Source: Oscillibacter sp.
GTDB taxonomy: Bacteria > Bacillota > Clostridia > Oscillospirales > Oscillospiraceae
DNA: 30,956 bases
Assembly: GCA_009773995.1 (NCBI GenBank)
Contig: VSMY01000016.1
Location: 1-30,956, forward strand
Direction: 5' to 3'
The notes beneath the pieces are model-generated. The model had not been told where the DNA came from and ran no database searches. It saw only the letters and a program-made list of their open reading frames with translations. Below, in pieces: positions 22,673-30,889 of the stretch. Position 1 is the stretch's first letter; each line of letters starts with the position of its first letter. The position numbers and the translations under genes are program-made.

Positions 22673-23866
22673 ATGAACTGTAAGAACAAGGGCTTCGCCA
22701 CTCGTCAGATCCACGTCGGCAAGGTAGAGAACGCCGCCGGCTCTCTGTGCGCCCCCATTTACCAGACCTCCACTTTTGAGTTTGCGTCCGTGGAGCAGGG
22801 CGGGGCCCGCTTCGCCGGCAAGGAAGAGGGCTATATTTACAGCCGCCTGGGCAACCCCACCACCAACCTGGTGGAGGCCAAGATGGCCGACCTGGAGGGC
22901 GGCGAGGACGCTCTGGTGGCCGCCTCCGGCATGGGCGCCATCTCCACCGCCCTGTGGAGCTCCGTCGTCGCCGGGGATGAGATCGTGGCGGACGAGACCC
23001 TGTACGGCTGCACCTACTCCCTGCTGGAGCACGGCATGCGCCAGTTCGGCGTCAAGGTCACCCTGACCGACCTGAGCGACATCGAAAACCTGAAAAAGGC
23101 CCTGACGGACAAGACCAAGGTGGTGTACTTCGAGACCCCCTGCAACCCCACCATGAAGGTCCTGGACATCGCCCTGATTGCCAAAACGGCCCACGACTTC
23201 AAGTCCGACATCCGGGTGATCGTGGACAATACCTTCTGCACGCCCTACCTCCAGCAGCCCCTGTCCCTGGGAGCCAACACCGTGGTCCACAGCGCCACGA
23301 AATATCTGAACGGCCACGGGGACGTCATCGCGGGCGTCATCGTGGGCGACAAGGAATTCGTGGGCAAATGCCGCATGTTCGGCCTGAAGGACCTGACCGG
23401 CGCGGTCCTCAGTCCCTTCGACGCCTTCCTGATGGCCCGGGGCATGAAGACCCTGGACATCCGCATGGAGCGCCACTGTGCCAACGCCAGGAAGGTGGCC
23501 GAGTTCTTCGAGGCCCATCCCGCCGTCTCCAAGGTCTACTATCCCGGCCTTGCGAGCTTCGAGGGCCACGAAATCGCCAAGAAGCAGATGAAACTGCCCG
23601 GCGGCATGATCTCCCTGGAGCTGAAAGCCGACAAGGCCGCCACCGCCGCCGCCCTGAACAAGCTGGAGCTGTGCACCGTGGCCGTCTCCCTGGGCGACGC
23701 CGAAACCCTGGTGGAGCACCCCGCCACCATGACCCACTCCACCTATTCCGCCGAGGAGCTGAAGGCCGCCGGCATCTCCGAGGGCCTGGTCCGCGTCAGC
23801 GTGGGCCTGGAGGACGCCGAGGACATCATCGCCGACTTCAAGGCCGTGCTGGACCCCCTGGTGTAA
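22673..23866 (+). CDS. megL: L-methionine gamma-lyase
   Basis: This 397-residue PLP enzyme belongs to the Cys/Met metabolism (gamma family) group. PLP lysine is Lys210 in HSATKYLNGHGD. YIYSRLGNPT (Tyr54/Tyr56, Arg58) contributes to phosphate binding. LYGCTY carries Tyr111 and Cys113; that Cys is the residue that marks methionine gamma-lyases (Cys116 in Pseudomonas putida) as opposed to cystathionine enzymes. The reaction gives methanethiol, ammonium and 2-oxobutyrate. An AAGGAAGG site precedes the ATG. The LysR divergent from it and the 2-oxoacid oxidoreductase genes after it suit methionine fermentation. Cystathionine gamma-lyase or O-acetylhomoserine activity is the main alternative. Confidence 0.87.
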   Translation: MNCKNKGFATRQIHVGKVENAAGSLCAPIYQTSTFEFASVEQGGARFAGKEEGYIYSRLGNPTTNLVEAKMADLEGGEDALVAASGMGAISTALWSSVVAGDEIVADETLYGCTYSLLEHGMRQFGVKVTLTDLSDIENLKKALTDKTKVVYFETPCNPTMKVLDIALIAKTAHDFKSDIRVIVDNTFCTPYLQQPLSLGANTVVHSATKYLNGHGDVIAGVIVGDKEFVGKCRMFGLKDLTGAVLSPFDAFLMARGMKTLDIRMERHCANARKVAEFFEAHPAVSKVYYPGLASFEGHEIAKKQMKLPGGMISLELKADKAATAAALNKLELCTVAVSLGDAETLVEHPATMTHSTYSAEELKAAGISEGLVRVSVGLEDAEDIIADFKAVLDPLV

Positions 23867-23881
23867 TTTTCTTACATTTCA

Positions 23882-23914
23882 GCGGCGGGCAGGTCTTTAC
23901 TGCCCGCCGCGTTT
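23882..23914 (+). terminator. Terminator after megL
   Basis: An 11-bp GC-rich stem (23882-23892 with 23900-23910) with a 7-base loop, followed by GTTTGC. The T tract is short, so partial read-through into porG is likely. Confidence 0.65.
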
Positions 23915-23924
23915 GCAGTACAAT
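23896..23924 (+). promoter_or_regulatory. Promoter of porGDAB, overlapping the megL terminator
   Basis: -35 TTTACT (23896-23901) starts in the terminator loop and runs into the right arm. At 17 bases follows -10 TACAAT (23919-23924). The leader is about 65 bases. Confidence 0.6.
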
Positions 23925-23996
23925 AAGCCTGGACCGGGCCGGAGCCTCGCCTCCTTCCCCGCCTCCAAGCAAAGAAACGAAAGGAGCAAGCAGCGC

Positions 23997-24575
23997 ATGA
24001 AAGACATCGTAGAGATCCGCTGGCACGGCCGTGGCGGCCAGGGGGCCAAGACGGCCTCGCTTCTGCTGGCGGACGCGGCGTTCAACACGGGCAAATACGT
24101 CCAGGGCTTCCCGGAGTACGGCCCGGAGCGGATGGGCGCGCCCATCACGGCGTACAACCGCATCAGCTCGGAGCGGAGCACGGTCCACTCCAACATCTAT
24201 GAGCCGGACTATGTCGTGGTGGTGGACGAGACTCTGATCTCCGCCGTAGATGTGACGGCGGGCCTCAAAAAAGAGGGGGCCATCGTCATCAACTCCGGCA
24301 AGGCCCCGGAAGAGCTCCGCCCCCTGCTCAAGGGCTACGAGGGCCGGGTCTGCACCATCGACGCGGGGAAGATCTCCGAGGAAGAGCTGGGCAAAAACTT
24401 CCCCAACACCCCCATGCTGGCCGCCATCGTGAAGGTCTCCGGCGTAGTGGGCGCGGAGGAGTTCATCCAGGACATGGAGGCGTCCTTCAAGCACAAGTTC
24501 GCCACGAAACCCCAGGTCATTGAGGGCAACATGCGGGCCCTGAAACGCTCTATGGAGGAGGTCAAGGAAGGATGA
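23997..24575 (+). CDS. porG: 2-oxoacid:ferredoxin oxidoreductase, gamma subunit
   Basis: This 192-residue protein starts with the gamma-subunit signature EIRWHGRGGQGAKTAS and continues with FPEYGPERMGAPI. It forms the gamma domain of the heterotetrameric oxidoreductase, which converts a 2-oxoacid and CoA to acyl-CoA, CO2 and reduced ferredoxin in the cytoplasm. The ATG at 23997 follows AAGGAG with 10-base spacing, and 4 bases overlap porD. The order gamma-delta-alpha-beta is that of archaeal- and Thermotoga-type POR/VOR. The symbol reflects the family; pyruvate, 2-oxobutyrate or branched 2-oxoacids could be the substrate. Confidence 0.9.
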   Translation: MKDIVEIRWHGRGGQGAKTASLLLADAAFNTGKYVQGFPEYGPERMGAPITAYNRISSERSTVHSNIYEPDYVVVVDETLISAVDVTAGLKKEGAIVINSGKAPEELRPLLKGYEGRVCTIDAGKISEEELGKNFPNTPMLAAIVKVSGVVGAEEFIQDMEASFKHKFATKPQVIEGNMRALKRSMEEVKEG

Positions 24576-24880
24576 GCCATTTAGCGAAGGATATGACCCC
24601 TCAGGTCACTTGGAAGGACATCACCCCCGGCGGCGCCATCTTCGAGGGCGGCACATCCCAGGTGGTGGAGACCGGCGACTGGCGGACCATGAAGCCCGTG
24701 CTGGACATGGACAAGTGCAAGCAGTGCCTGCTGTGCGCCCCGGTGTGCCCGGACATGTCCATCCCGGTCAACAAGGAAGGCAAGCGGGAGGACTTCAATT
24801 ACTTCTTCTGCAAAGGCTGCGGCATCTGCGCCAATGTCTGCCCCTTCGGGGCCATCACCATGGTCAAGGACGAGAAATAA
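24572..24880 (+). CDS. porD: 2-oxoacid:ferredoxin oxidoreductase, delta (ferredoxin) subunit
   Basis: This 102-residue protein has two 4Fe-4S motifs, CKQCLLCAPVCP and CKGCGICANVCP, in the typical delta-subunit arrangement after a 45-residue N-terminal extension. It passes electrons from the TPP centre of the beta subunit to free ferredoxin. It starts inside the end of porG (ATGA). A GGAGGGG site for the next gene follows at once. Confidence 0.93.
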   Translation: MSHLAKDMTPQVTWKDITPGGAIFEGGTSQVVETGDWRTMKPVLDMDKCKQCLLCAPVCPDMSIPVNKEGKREDFNYFFCKGCGICANVCPFGAITMVKDEK

Positions 24881-24895
24881 GGAGGGGTGAGATAA

Positions 24896-26074
24896 ATGAG
24901 CATTCGAGAGAGACTTTCCGGCAACGAGGCCGTGGCCTATGCCATGAAGCAGATCAACCCCGACGTGATGGGAGCGTATCCCATTACGCCCAGCACCGAA
25001 ATTCCTCAGTACTTCTCCGCCTACGTGGACAACGGAGAGGTGGACACGGACTTCATCGCCGTGGAATCCGAGCACTCCGCCATGTCCACCTGCATCGGCG
25101 CGGAAGCCGCGGGCTGCCGGGCCATTTCCGCCACCAGTTCCTGCGGCCTGATTTACATGGCCGAGATGCTGTACGTAGCGGCTTCCGACCGCCTGCCCAT
25201 CACTCTGGCGGTCTCCTGCCGGGCCCTGTCCGGCCCCATCAACATCAACAACGACCACTCGGACGCCATGGCGGTCCGGGACGCGGGCTGGCTGATGCTG
25301 TTTGCCGAGACCAACCAGGAGGCCTATGACAACTACCTCCAGGCCATGCGCATCGGCGAGGCGGTGAGCCTCCCCATCATGATCTGCCAGGACGGCTTCA
25401 TCACCTCCCACGCCATTGAAAACATCGAGCTGGAGGAGACGGACAAAGTTCGGGAGTTCGTGGGCGAGTACAAGCCCGCGCACTACCTCCTCAACAAGGA
25501 CGAGCCTATCGCCGTGGGCCCCTACTCCACGCCGGTGTACTACATGGAGACCAAGCGGGCCCAGGCCCAGGCCATGCTGGATGCCAAGGACGTCATCAAA
25601 AAGGTGGCGGACGAGTTCGCCGCCTGGACGGGCCGTCAGTACGGGCTGATTGAAACATACGAGATGGACGACGCCGAGGAAGCCATTATTATCATCGGCT
25701 CCTCCGCCGGAACGGCGCGGGAGGCCATCAAGCAGCTCCGGGCCCAGGGCAAGAAGGTGGGCATGATCAAGATCCGCTCCTTCCGCCCCTTTCCCGCCGA
25801 GGAGATCGCCGAGGCCCTGAAAAACGTAAAGGCCTTTGCCGCCATGGACAAAGACGACAGCTTCAACGCCCACTGCGGGCCCATCTTCGCGGAAACCTGC
25901 GCGGGCCTGTACGCCAATGGAGTCAGCGGCCCCAAGGGCATCAGCTACATCTACGGCCTGGGCGGCCGGGACGTGCGGGTGGAGAGCATCCAGCATGTCT
26001 TCGCGGACCTGGAAAAGATCGCCGAGACCGGCGACGTGGGCGAGACCTACCGTTACCTGGACGTGCGGGAATAA
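24896..26074 (+). CDS. porA: 2-oxoacid:ferredoxin oxidoreductase, alpha subunit
   Basis: This 392-residue protein has the alpha-subunit features GNEAVAYAMKQINPDVMGAYPITPSTE and ATSSCGLIYMAEMLYVA. ALSGPININNDHSD leads a conserved segment of the PP domain, and IKIRSFRPFPAEEIAEAL marks the C-terminal transketolase-like domain. It forms the TPP active site with the beta subunit. Length and order match PorA of four-subunit enzymes. Substrate choice (pyruvate versus 2-oxobutyrate) is not readable from the motifs; proximity to methionine gamma-lyase favours 2-oxobutyrate as one substrate. Confidence 0.92.
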   Translation: MSIRERLSGNEAVAYAMKQINPDVMGAYPITPSTEIPQYFSAYVDNGEVDTDFIAVESEHSAMSTCIGAEAAGCRAISATSSCGLIYMAEMLYVAASDRLPITLAVSCRALSGPININNDHSDAMAVRDAGWLMLFAETNQEAYDNYLQAMRIGEAVSLPIMICQDGFITSHAIENIELEETDKVREFVGEYKPAHYLLNKDEPIAVGPYSTPVYYMETKRAQAQAMLDAKDVIKKVADEFAAWTGRQYGLIETYEMDDAEEAIIIIGSSAGTAREAIKQLRAQGKKVGMIKIRSFRPFPAEEIAEALKNVKAFAAMDKDDSFNAHCGPIFAETCAGLYANGVSGPKGISYIYGLGGRDVRVESIQHVFADLEKIAETGDVGETYRYLDVRE

Positions 26075-26090
26075 GGAGGGAAGAGTCAAC

Positions 26091-27023
26091 ATGGCCTATA
26101 ATCTGAAAGAAAACGTCATGAAGGAAGACCGCTTTACCGGCGGTCACAGAATGTGCGCGGGCTGCGGCTGCCCCATCGCCGTGCGGACGGTGCTGCGGGC
26201 CTTGGAGCCGGAGGACCACGCCGTGGTCTGCTCCGCCACCTGCTGTCTGGAGGTCTCCTCCTTCATGTACCCCTACACGTCCTACAAGGACAGCTTCATC
26301 CACAACGCCTTTGAGAACGCGGCGGCGACCCTGTCCGGCGTGGAGACTGCCTACCACGCCATGAAAAAGCGGGGCAAAATTGACGCGACGTACAAATTCA
26401 TCGCCTTCGGCGGAGACGGCGGAACCTATGACATCGGGTTCCAGAGCCTGTCCGGGGCCATGGAGCGGGGCCATGACCTGGTCTACGTCTGCTACGACAA
26501 CGAGGCCTATATGAACACGGGCATCCAGCGCTCCAGCTCCACCCCCCACTTTGCGGACACCACCACCACGCCGGTGGGCAAGGTGGTTCCCGGAAAGCCC
26601 CAGCAGAAGAAGAACCTGACCAAAATCATGGTGGCCCATGGGATTCCCTACGTGGCCCAGACCACCTTTATCGGGAACTTCAAGGACATCACGGAGAAAT
26701 CCCACAAGGCCATCTACACCCCCGGCGCGGCCTTCCTGAACGTCATGGCCCCCTGCCCGAGAGGGTGGCGCTATCCCAGCGAGAAGCTGATGGAGATCAC
26801 CAAGCTGGCCGTCGAGACCTGCGTGTGGCCGCTGTACGAGGTGGTCGAGGGCAAGTACATCCTGAGCTACAAGCCGAAGAACAAGCTGCCGGTGGAGGAA
26901 TATCTGAAGGCCCAGGGCCGGTTTGCCCACATGTTCAAGCCCGGCAATGAGTGGATGGTCGAAGAGGTCCAGAAGGAAGTCGACAAAAACTGGGAGGACC
27001 TGCTGAAGCTCTGTGAGCTGTAA
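26091..27023 (+). CDS. porB: 2-oxoacid:ferredoxin oxidoreductase, beta (TPP) subunit
   Basis: This 310-residue protein binds thiamine diphosphate and a proximal 4Fe-4S cluster. N-terminal cysteines lie in MCAGCGCP (22, 25, 27). The TPP/Mg motif runs from GDGG (108-111) to NEAYMNTGIQRS (137-148), and FLNVMAPCPRGW is typical of the family. The ATG at 26091 follows GGAGGG; the longer open frame upstream is a shadow of porA. It is the last gene of porGDAB and is followed by a strong terminator. Confidence 0.93.
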   Translation: MAYNLKENVMKEDRFTGGHRMCAGCGCPIAVRTVLRALEPEDHAVVCSATCCLEVSSFMYPYTSYKDSFIHNAFENAAATLSGVETAYHAMKKRGKIDATYKFIAFGGDGGTYDIGFQSLSGAMERGHDLVYVCYDNEAYMNTGIQRSSSTPHFADTTTTPVGKVVPGKPQQKKNLTKIMVAHGIPYVAQTTFIGNFKDITEKSHKAIYTPGAAFLNVMAPCPRGWRYPSEKLMEITKLAVETCVWPLYEVVEGKYILSYKPKNKLPVEEYLKAQGRFAHMFKPGNEWMVEEVQKEVDKNWEDLLKLCEL

Positions 27024-27054
27024 GCTTACGCTTACCTGCTTGATACACTCTCCA

Positions 27055-27098
27055 AAACCAAGGGAGGCCGTCAAAAGACGGCCTCCCTTGGTTTTTTT
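27055..27098. terminator. Bidirectional terminator between porB and the hydrogenase
   Basis: An 18-bp perfect stem (27055-27072 with 27077-27094) with an AAAA loop is followed by T-rich sequence on the plus strand. On the minus strand the stem ends in TTTTGG. It is the strongest hairpin in the window. Confidence 0.93.
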
Positions 27099-27125
27099 CT
27101 CTCTTTTTGTTCCTCCGAAACCCGG

Positions 27126-28886
27126 TTATAAATCCTGCTCCGCCGCCCGGCCTCCGGTCTCCCCGACGGACCAGCCGTTGTGATCCGTATGCAGCAGATG
27201 GTGGGACCGTTCGCCCAGGGGTTTCTTGAGGTAGGTCCGGTACAGGGCCTGGACGTCGGGGTTTTCGTGGGAGAAGCGGATTTGAGAGCCCGCGTCCAGC
27301 TTCCAGAGCTGGCTTCCCCGCTGGCCCGCGTACTCCTGCCCGCCGTGAATGGGCTGGCCGCCGCCTCCGGCGCAGCCGCCGGGACAGGCCATGACCTCCA
27401 CAAAGTCGTACTCCACGGTTCCCTCCTCGATGGCCTCCATCAGCCGCCGGGTGTTCCCCAGGCCGCTGACCACCGCCACGCGGATATCCCCCGCGCCGGG
27501 GATGTTGAACGAGGCTTCCTTCCAGGGCTTCTCCCCCCGGACGGCCTTGAACGCGTCGGCATCGGGATTCTTCCCGGTAACCAGGTAGTAGGCGCTCCGC
27601 AGGGCCGCGTCCATCACGCCGCCGGTGGCTCCGAAGATGACCGCCGCGCCGGTGCCGGTGCCCAGAGGGCTGTCGAATTCCGCCTCCTCCAGGTCCGTGG
27701 GGACCAGGCAGTCGCTGCGGAACAGGCGCACCATCTCCCGGGTGGTCAGCACCACGTCCACGTCCGGGTCGCCGCAGGCGTCCCGCATAGTGGGCAGCTC
27801 GCTCTCCGCCTTCTTCGCGGAGCAGGGCATGATGGAGGCCACGAAAATCTTGTGGGGGTCCAGGCCCAGCTTCTCGGCAAAGTAGCTCTTGGCCACCGCG
27901 CCGAACATCTGCTGGGGGGACTTGGCCGTGGACAGGTGGTCCACATAGGCCGGATACTGGGTCTTCAAAAACCGCACCCAGCCGGGGCAGCAGGAGGTGA
28001 ACATGGGCCAGCGGTGTTTCCCCCGGTGGGTGAAGCGGTCGATGAACTCGCTGCCCTCCTCCATGATGGTCAGGTCCGCGGCGAAGTTGGTGTCGAAGAC
28101 GTAGTCGAAGCCGATGCTTTTCAATGCCGCCACCATGCGGCCCGTGGTGGCCTGCTTGGCCGGGAGGTTGAAAACCTCCGCCCAGGCCACCCGCACCGCC
28201 GGGGCCACCTGGATCACGGTGGTGATCTCGGGGTCCGCCAGGGCCCGGAGGACCTTGGTGGTGTCGTCCCGGACCGTCAGAGCCCCGGTGGGGCAGTGGG
28301 TGACGCACTGGCCGCAGAACACACAGTCCGTATTCTTCAAATAGCGGTTATAGCTCACGTCCACCGTGGTCCGGGAGCCGGTGCCCGCCACGTCCCAGAT
28401 GTTCATCCCCTGGATTTTGTCGCAGACCTGAACGCAGCGCATGCACTTGATGCACTTGCCCGCCTCCCGGACGATGGGGACGCTCAGATCCACGTTGGAG
28501 CGTTCCGGCTGGACCTCGTAGGGCTGGTAGTGGATGTTCAGGTCGTGGGAGAGCTTCTGCAATTCGCAGTAGCCGCTCCGGACGCACACCGTGCAGTTGG
28601 AATTGTGCTGGGAGAGAATCAGCCGGAGGTTCGTTTTCCGGGCGTCCCGTACTCTCGGGGAGTTGGTGTGAATCACCATGCCCTCCAGAAGCTCCGTGTT
28701 GCAGGCGGGGACCAGCCGGTCCGTGCCCTCCACCTCCACCATGCACATCCGGCAGGCGGCAATCTCGTTCAGGTCCTTCAAATAGCACAGGTGGGGAATG
28801 GGGATGCCCGCCTTCTCGGCGGCGTTCAGGATGGTCGTGCCCTTGGGAGCGGAGAGCTCCCGGCCGTTGATTGTAAAGTTTACCAT
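27126..28886 (-). CDS. hydA: [FeFe] hydrogenase, CpI-type domain layout
   Basis: This 586-residue protein has, in order: a 2Fe-2S domain (Cys34, 45, 48, 62), a His-ligated 4Fe-4S cluster (His94, Cys98, 101, 107), two 4Fe-4S clusters (Cys145/148/151/155 and Cys188/191/194/198) and the H-cluster domain. The three H-cluster signatures are intact: TSCCPGW (297-303), MPCSAKKAE (353-361) and EVMACPGGCAGGGGQP (from 497). It should catalyse reversible H2 formation in the cytoplasm. No maturation genes (hydEFG) are in the window. Its ATG overlaps the stop of the upstream flavoprotein gene by 7 bases. The C-terminal SHHLLHTDH tail is family-typical. Confidence 0.94.
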   Translation of the reverse strand: MVNFTINGRELSAPKGTTILNAAEKAGIPIPHLCYLKDLNEIAACRMCMVEVEGTDRLVPACNTELLEGMVIHTNSPRVRDARKTNLRLILSQHNSNCTVCVRSGYCELQKLSHDLNIHYQPYEVQPERSNVDLSVPIVREAGKCIKCMRCVQVCDKIQGMNIWDVAGTGSRTTVDVSYNRYLKNTDCVFCGQCVTHCPTGALTVRDDTTKVLRALADPEITTVIQVAPAVRVAWAEVFNLPAKQATTGRMVAALKSIGFDYVFDTNFAADLTIMEEGSEFIDRFTHRGKHRWPMFTSCCPGWVRFLKTQYPAYVDHLSTAKSPQQMFGAVAKSYFAEKLGLDPHKIFVASIMPCSAKKAESELPTMRDACGDPDVDVVLTTREMVRLFRSDCLVPTDLEEAEFDSPLGTGTGAAVIFGATGGVMDAALRSAYYLVTGKNPDADAFKAVRGEKPWKEASFNIPGAGDIRVAVVSGLGNTRRLMEAIEEGTVEYDFVEVMACPGGCAGGGGQPIHGGQEYAGQRGSQLWKLDAGSQIRFSHENPDVQALYRTYLKKPLGERSHHLLHTDHNGWSVGETGGRAAEQDL

Positions 28887-30718
28887 TTCTCCACACGTCC
28901 TCCCTTGAAGATTCCATAGCCGAAGTGGTCGCACCGGAGGCACCGGGAGGACTCCTGCCCGGCCTCCTGGTCCGTCATGCCGCACTCGATGCACTGGAAG
29001 TCGCCCTTGCGCTCCGAGGCGTCCCGCTCGGTGGCGTTGACCCGGCCACGGGGGCGGAGGTCCGTGCAGCGGGGCGTGGGCACCTTGACCTCGGACTCGA
29101 TCTCATGGTTGAAGCCCAGGTACTCGTCGATGTTGGCGGCGGCGGCCTTTCCGGCGGCGATGGCCCGGATGACCGTGGCCGGACCCGTCACGCAGTCGCC
29201 CCCGGCGAAAACGCCCACCATGTCCGGCAGCTGGGTGCTGGAATCCGCCAGCAGGGCCCCGCCCCGCTGAATCTTGATGCCCGTCTGCTCCAGGCCCCGG
29301 GTCTCGATGCCCTGGCCGATGGCCACGATAATGGTGTCCGCCGGAATCCGCAGGGGCTCCACGTCGGCGGTGTTGGGCCGGGGACGGCCCGCCTTGTCCA
29401 TCTCGCCGATGATCTGGGGCTGGGTCCAGAGGGCCGCCGCGCGGCCGTTCTCGTCGGCCTCGATGCGCAGGGGGGCCTGGAGGGTCAGCACTTCCGCGCC
29501 CTCGGCAATCGCTCCTTCAACCTCCTCGGCCTGAGCGGTCATATCCTCCTGGCGGCGGCGGTAGACACAGGTCACCTTCTCCGCCCCCAGGCGGATGGCG
29601 GAGCGGGTCACGTCCATGGCCACGTTCCCCCCGCCGATCACGACGACCTTCTGCCCGGTGAAGTCCGGCATTTCATTGTCCCCGATGTGCCGCAGCAGCT
29701 CCACGGCGGAGACCACCCCCAGGCTGTCCTCCCCCGGAATGCCCGTCTTCTTGTCCGTGTGGGCCCCAATGGAGAGATAGAGGCAGTCGTACTCCTGCTT
29801 CAGCTGGTCGAAGGACACGTCGGTGCCTACGTTGACCCCGGTATGTACCTCGATGCCCAGGGACAGGATGGAGGCGATCTCCGCGTCCAGTTTTTCCCGG
29901 GGGAATCGGTAGCTGGGGATGCCGTAGCGCATCATGCCGCCCAGGGCCTTTTGCTTCTCGTACACGGTGACCTTGTGGCCCATGAGGGCCAGGTAGTAGG
30001 CCGTGGACAGTCCGCCGGGGCCGCCGCCGATAATCGCCACGGACTTGCCGGTGGCCTTGGCGGGCTTGGGCTGGGGCACGTCCCCGGCGTGGTCCACGGC
30101 GTAGCGTTTCAGCCCTCGGATGTTCAGGGCATCATCCACCATGTTCCGCCGGCAGCGGGCCTCGCAGGGGTGTTCGCAGATGTAGGCGCAGGCCGTGGGG
30201 AAGGGATTGTCCTTGCGGATGAGGCGCACCGCGTCCTCGCAGCGGCCCTCGCCGATGAGGGCGATATAGCCGGGAATGTCCACCCCGGCGGGGCACAGGG
30301 CCACGCAGGGCACGGGGTTCTTCAGACTCCCCAGGCAGCGGTGGTGGAGGATGTGCTCCTCATAGTCGTCCCGGAAGCCCCGGAGTCCCATGAGGACCAG
30401 ATTGGCCGCGTCGGTGCCGATGGCGCAGTCCGCCGTGTCCACGATGACCTGGGCCGTCTTCTCAATCCGCCGGAGGATGCCCAGGTCCGCTTCCCCGTCC
30501 AGCACCTCCCGGATCATGTTGGAGAGCTGGGTCAGCCCGATGCGGCAGGGCACGCACTTGCCGCAGGTCTGGGCCCGGCAGAGGTCCAGGAAATTCAGAG
30601 CCATGTCCACGGGGCAGAGGCCCGGAGGGCTGGCCGCGATGCGCCGCTCCATGTTCCGGTAGAGCTGCTCCACCACCGCCTGGGCCTGGCCGGGGGTCTT
30701 CACTTCCAGTCTGCTCAT
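28880..30718 (-). CDS. NuoF-C-terminal/GltD-like fused Fe-S flavoprotein
   Basis: This 612-residue protein is a fusion. Residues about 1-110 resemble only the C-terminal 4Fe-4S domain of NuoF/HydB (TCGKCVPCRIG with Cys52, 55, 58; Cys98 as likely fourth ligand) without the FMN/NADH-binding part. Residues about 128-215 are the GltD-type Fe-S domain (Cys138, 142, 177, 181, 185, 189). Next come a FAD Rossmann fold (GGGPGG 231-236) and an NAD(P) fold (GGGNVAMD 361-368), as in glutamate synthase small subunit and NfnB. A Cys pair domain ends it (Cys576, 579, 593, 596). It probably moves electrons between NAD(P)H and the hydrogenase (inference). I start at ATG 30718 (MSRLEVKTPG); upstream codons are promoter sequence. 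Confidence 0.88.
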   Translation of the reverse strand: MSRLEVKTPGQAQAVVEQLYRNMERRIAASPPGLCPVDMALNFLDLCRAQTCGKCVPCRIGLTQLSNMIREVLDGEADLGILRRIEKTAQVIVDTADCAIGTDAANLVLMGLRGFRDDYEEHILHHRCLGSLKNPVPCVALCPAGVDIPGYIALIGEGRCEDAVRLIRKDNPFPTACAYICEHPCEARCRRNMVDDALNIRGLKRYAVDHAGDVPQPKPAKATGKSVAIIGGGPGGLSTAYYLALMGHKVTVYEKQKALGGMMRYGIPSYRFPREKLDAEIASILSLGIEVHTGVNVGTDVSFDQLKQEYDCLYLSIGAHTDKKTGIPGEDSLGVVSAVELLRHIGDNEMPDFTGQKVVVIGGGNVAMDVTRSAIRLGAEKVTCVYRRRQEDMTAQAEEVEGAIAEGAEVLTLQAPLRIEADENGRAAALWTQPQIIGEMDKAGRPRPNTADVEPLRIPADTIIVAIGQGIETRGLEQTGIKIQRGGALLADSSTQLPDMVGVFAGGDCVTGPATVIRAIAAGKAAAANIDEYLGFNHEIESEVKVPTPRCTDLRPRGRVNATERDASERKGDFQCIECGMTDQEAGQESSRCLRCDHFGYGIFKGGRVEKW

Positions 30719-30764
30719 GACGTCACTTCGCTTTCCTAAAAATTTTTTTGGTTTCCTAAATATT

Positions 30765-30793
30765 ATTATGGATGCAGGGACTGGAAAAGTCAA
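30765..30793 (-). promoter_or_regulatory. Promoter of the hydrogenase operon
   Basis: Minus strand: -35 TTGACT (30788-30793), 17-base spacer, -10 CATAAT (30765-30770), in an AT-rich patch. The leader is about 40 bases. Confidence 0.78.
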
Positions 30794-30840
30794 GCAAAGT
30801 TATAAAATAGACAATCTTTTTTTGAATGGGCCGCTTTTTA

Positions 30841-30858
30841 TTGTGAAAGTTTTCTCAA
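30841..30858. promoter_or_regulatory. Rex-like operator candidate
   Basis: TTGTGA-N6-TCTCAA differs by one base from the Rex consensus TTGTGA-N6-TCACAA. Rex senses NADH/NAD+ and often controls clostridial hydrogenases. The site is centred about 90 bases upstream of the predicted start, farther than typical for a repressor. Confidence 0.35.
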
Positions 30859-30889
30859 GAGCGCCGGGCCCGCACCGCCAAAGTCAAAA

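Noticed and set aside
24581..26092. 503-codon open frame antisense to porD/porA
   Set aside because: Same third-base-GC shadow effect; the plus strand encodes intact, recognisable subunits.
27180..30739. Long plus-strand open frames opposite the hydrogenase operon (579 and 604 codons)
   Set aside because: Compositional shadows of hydA and the flavoprotein gene; no ribosome sites or recognisable domains.
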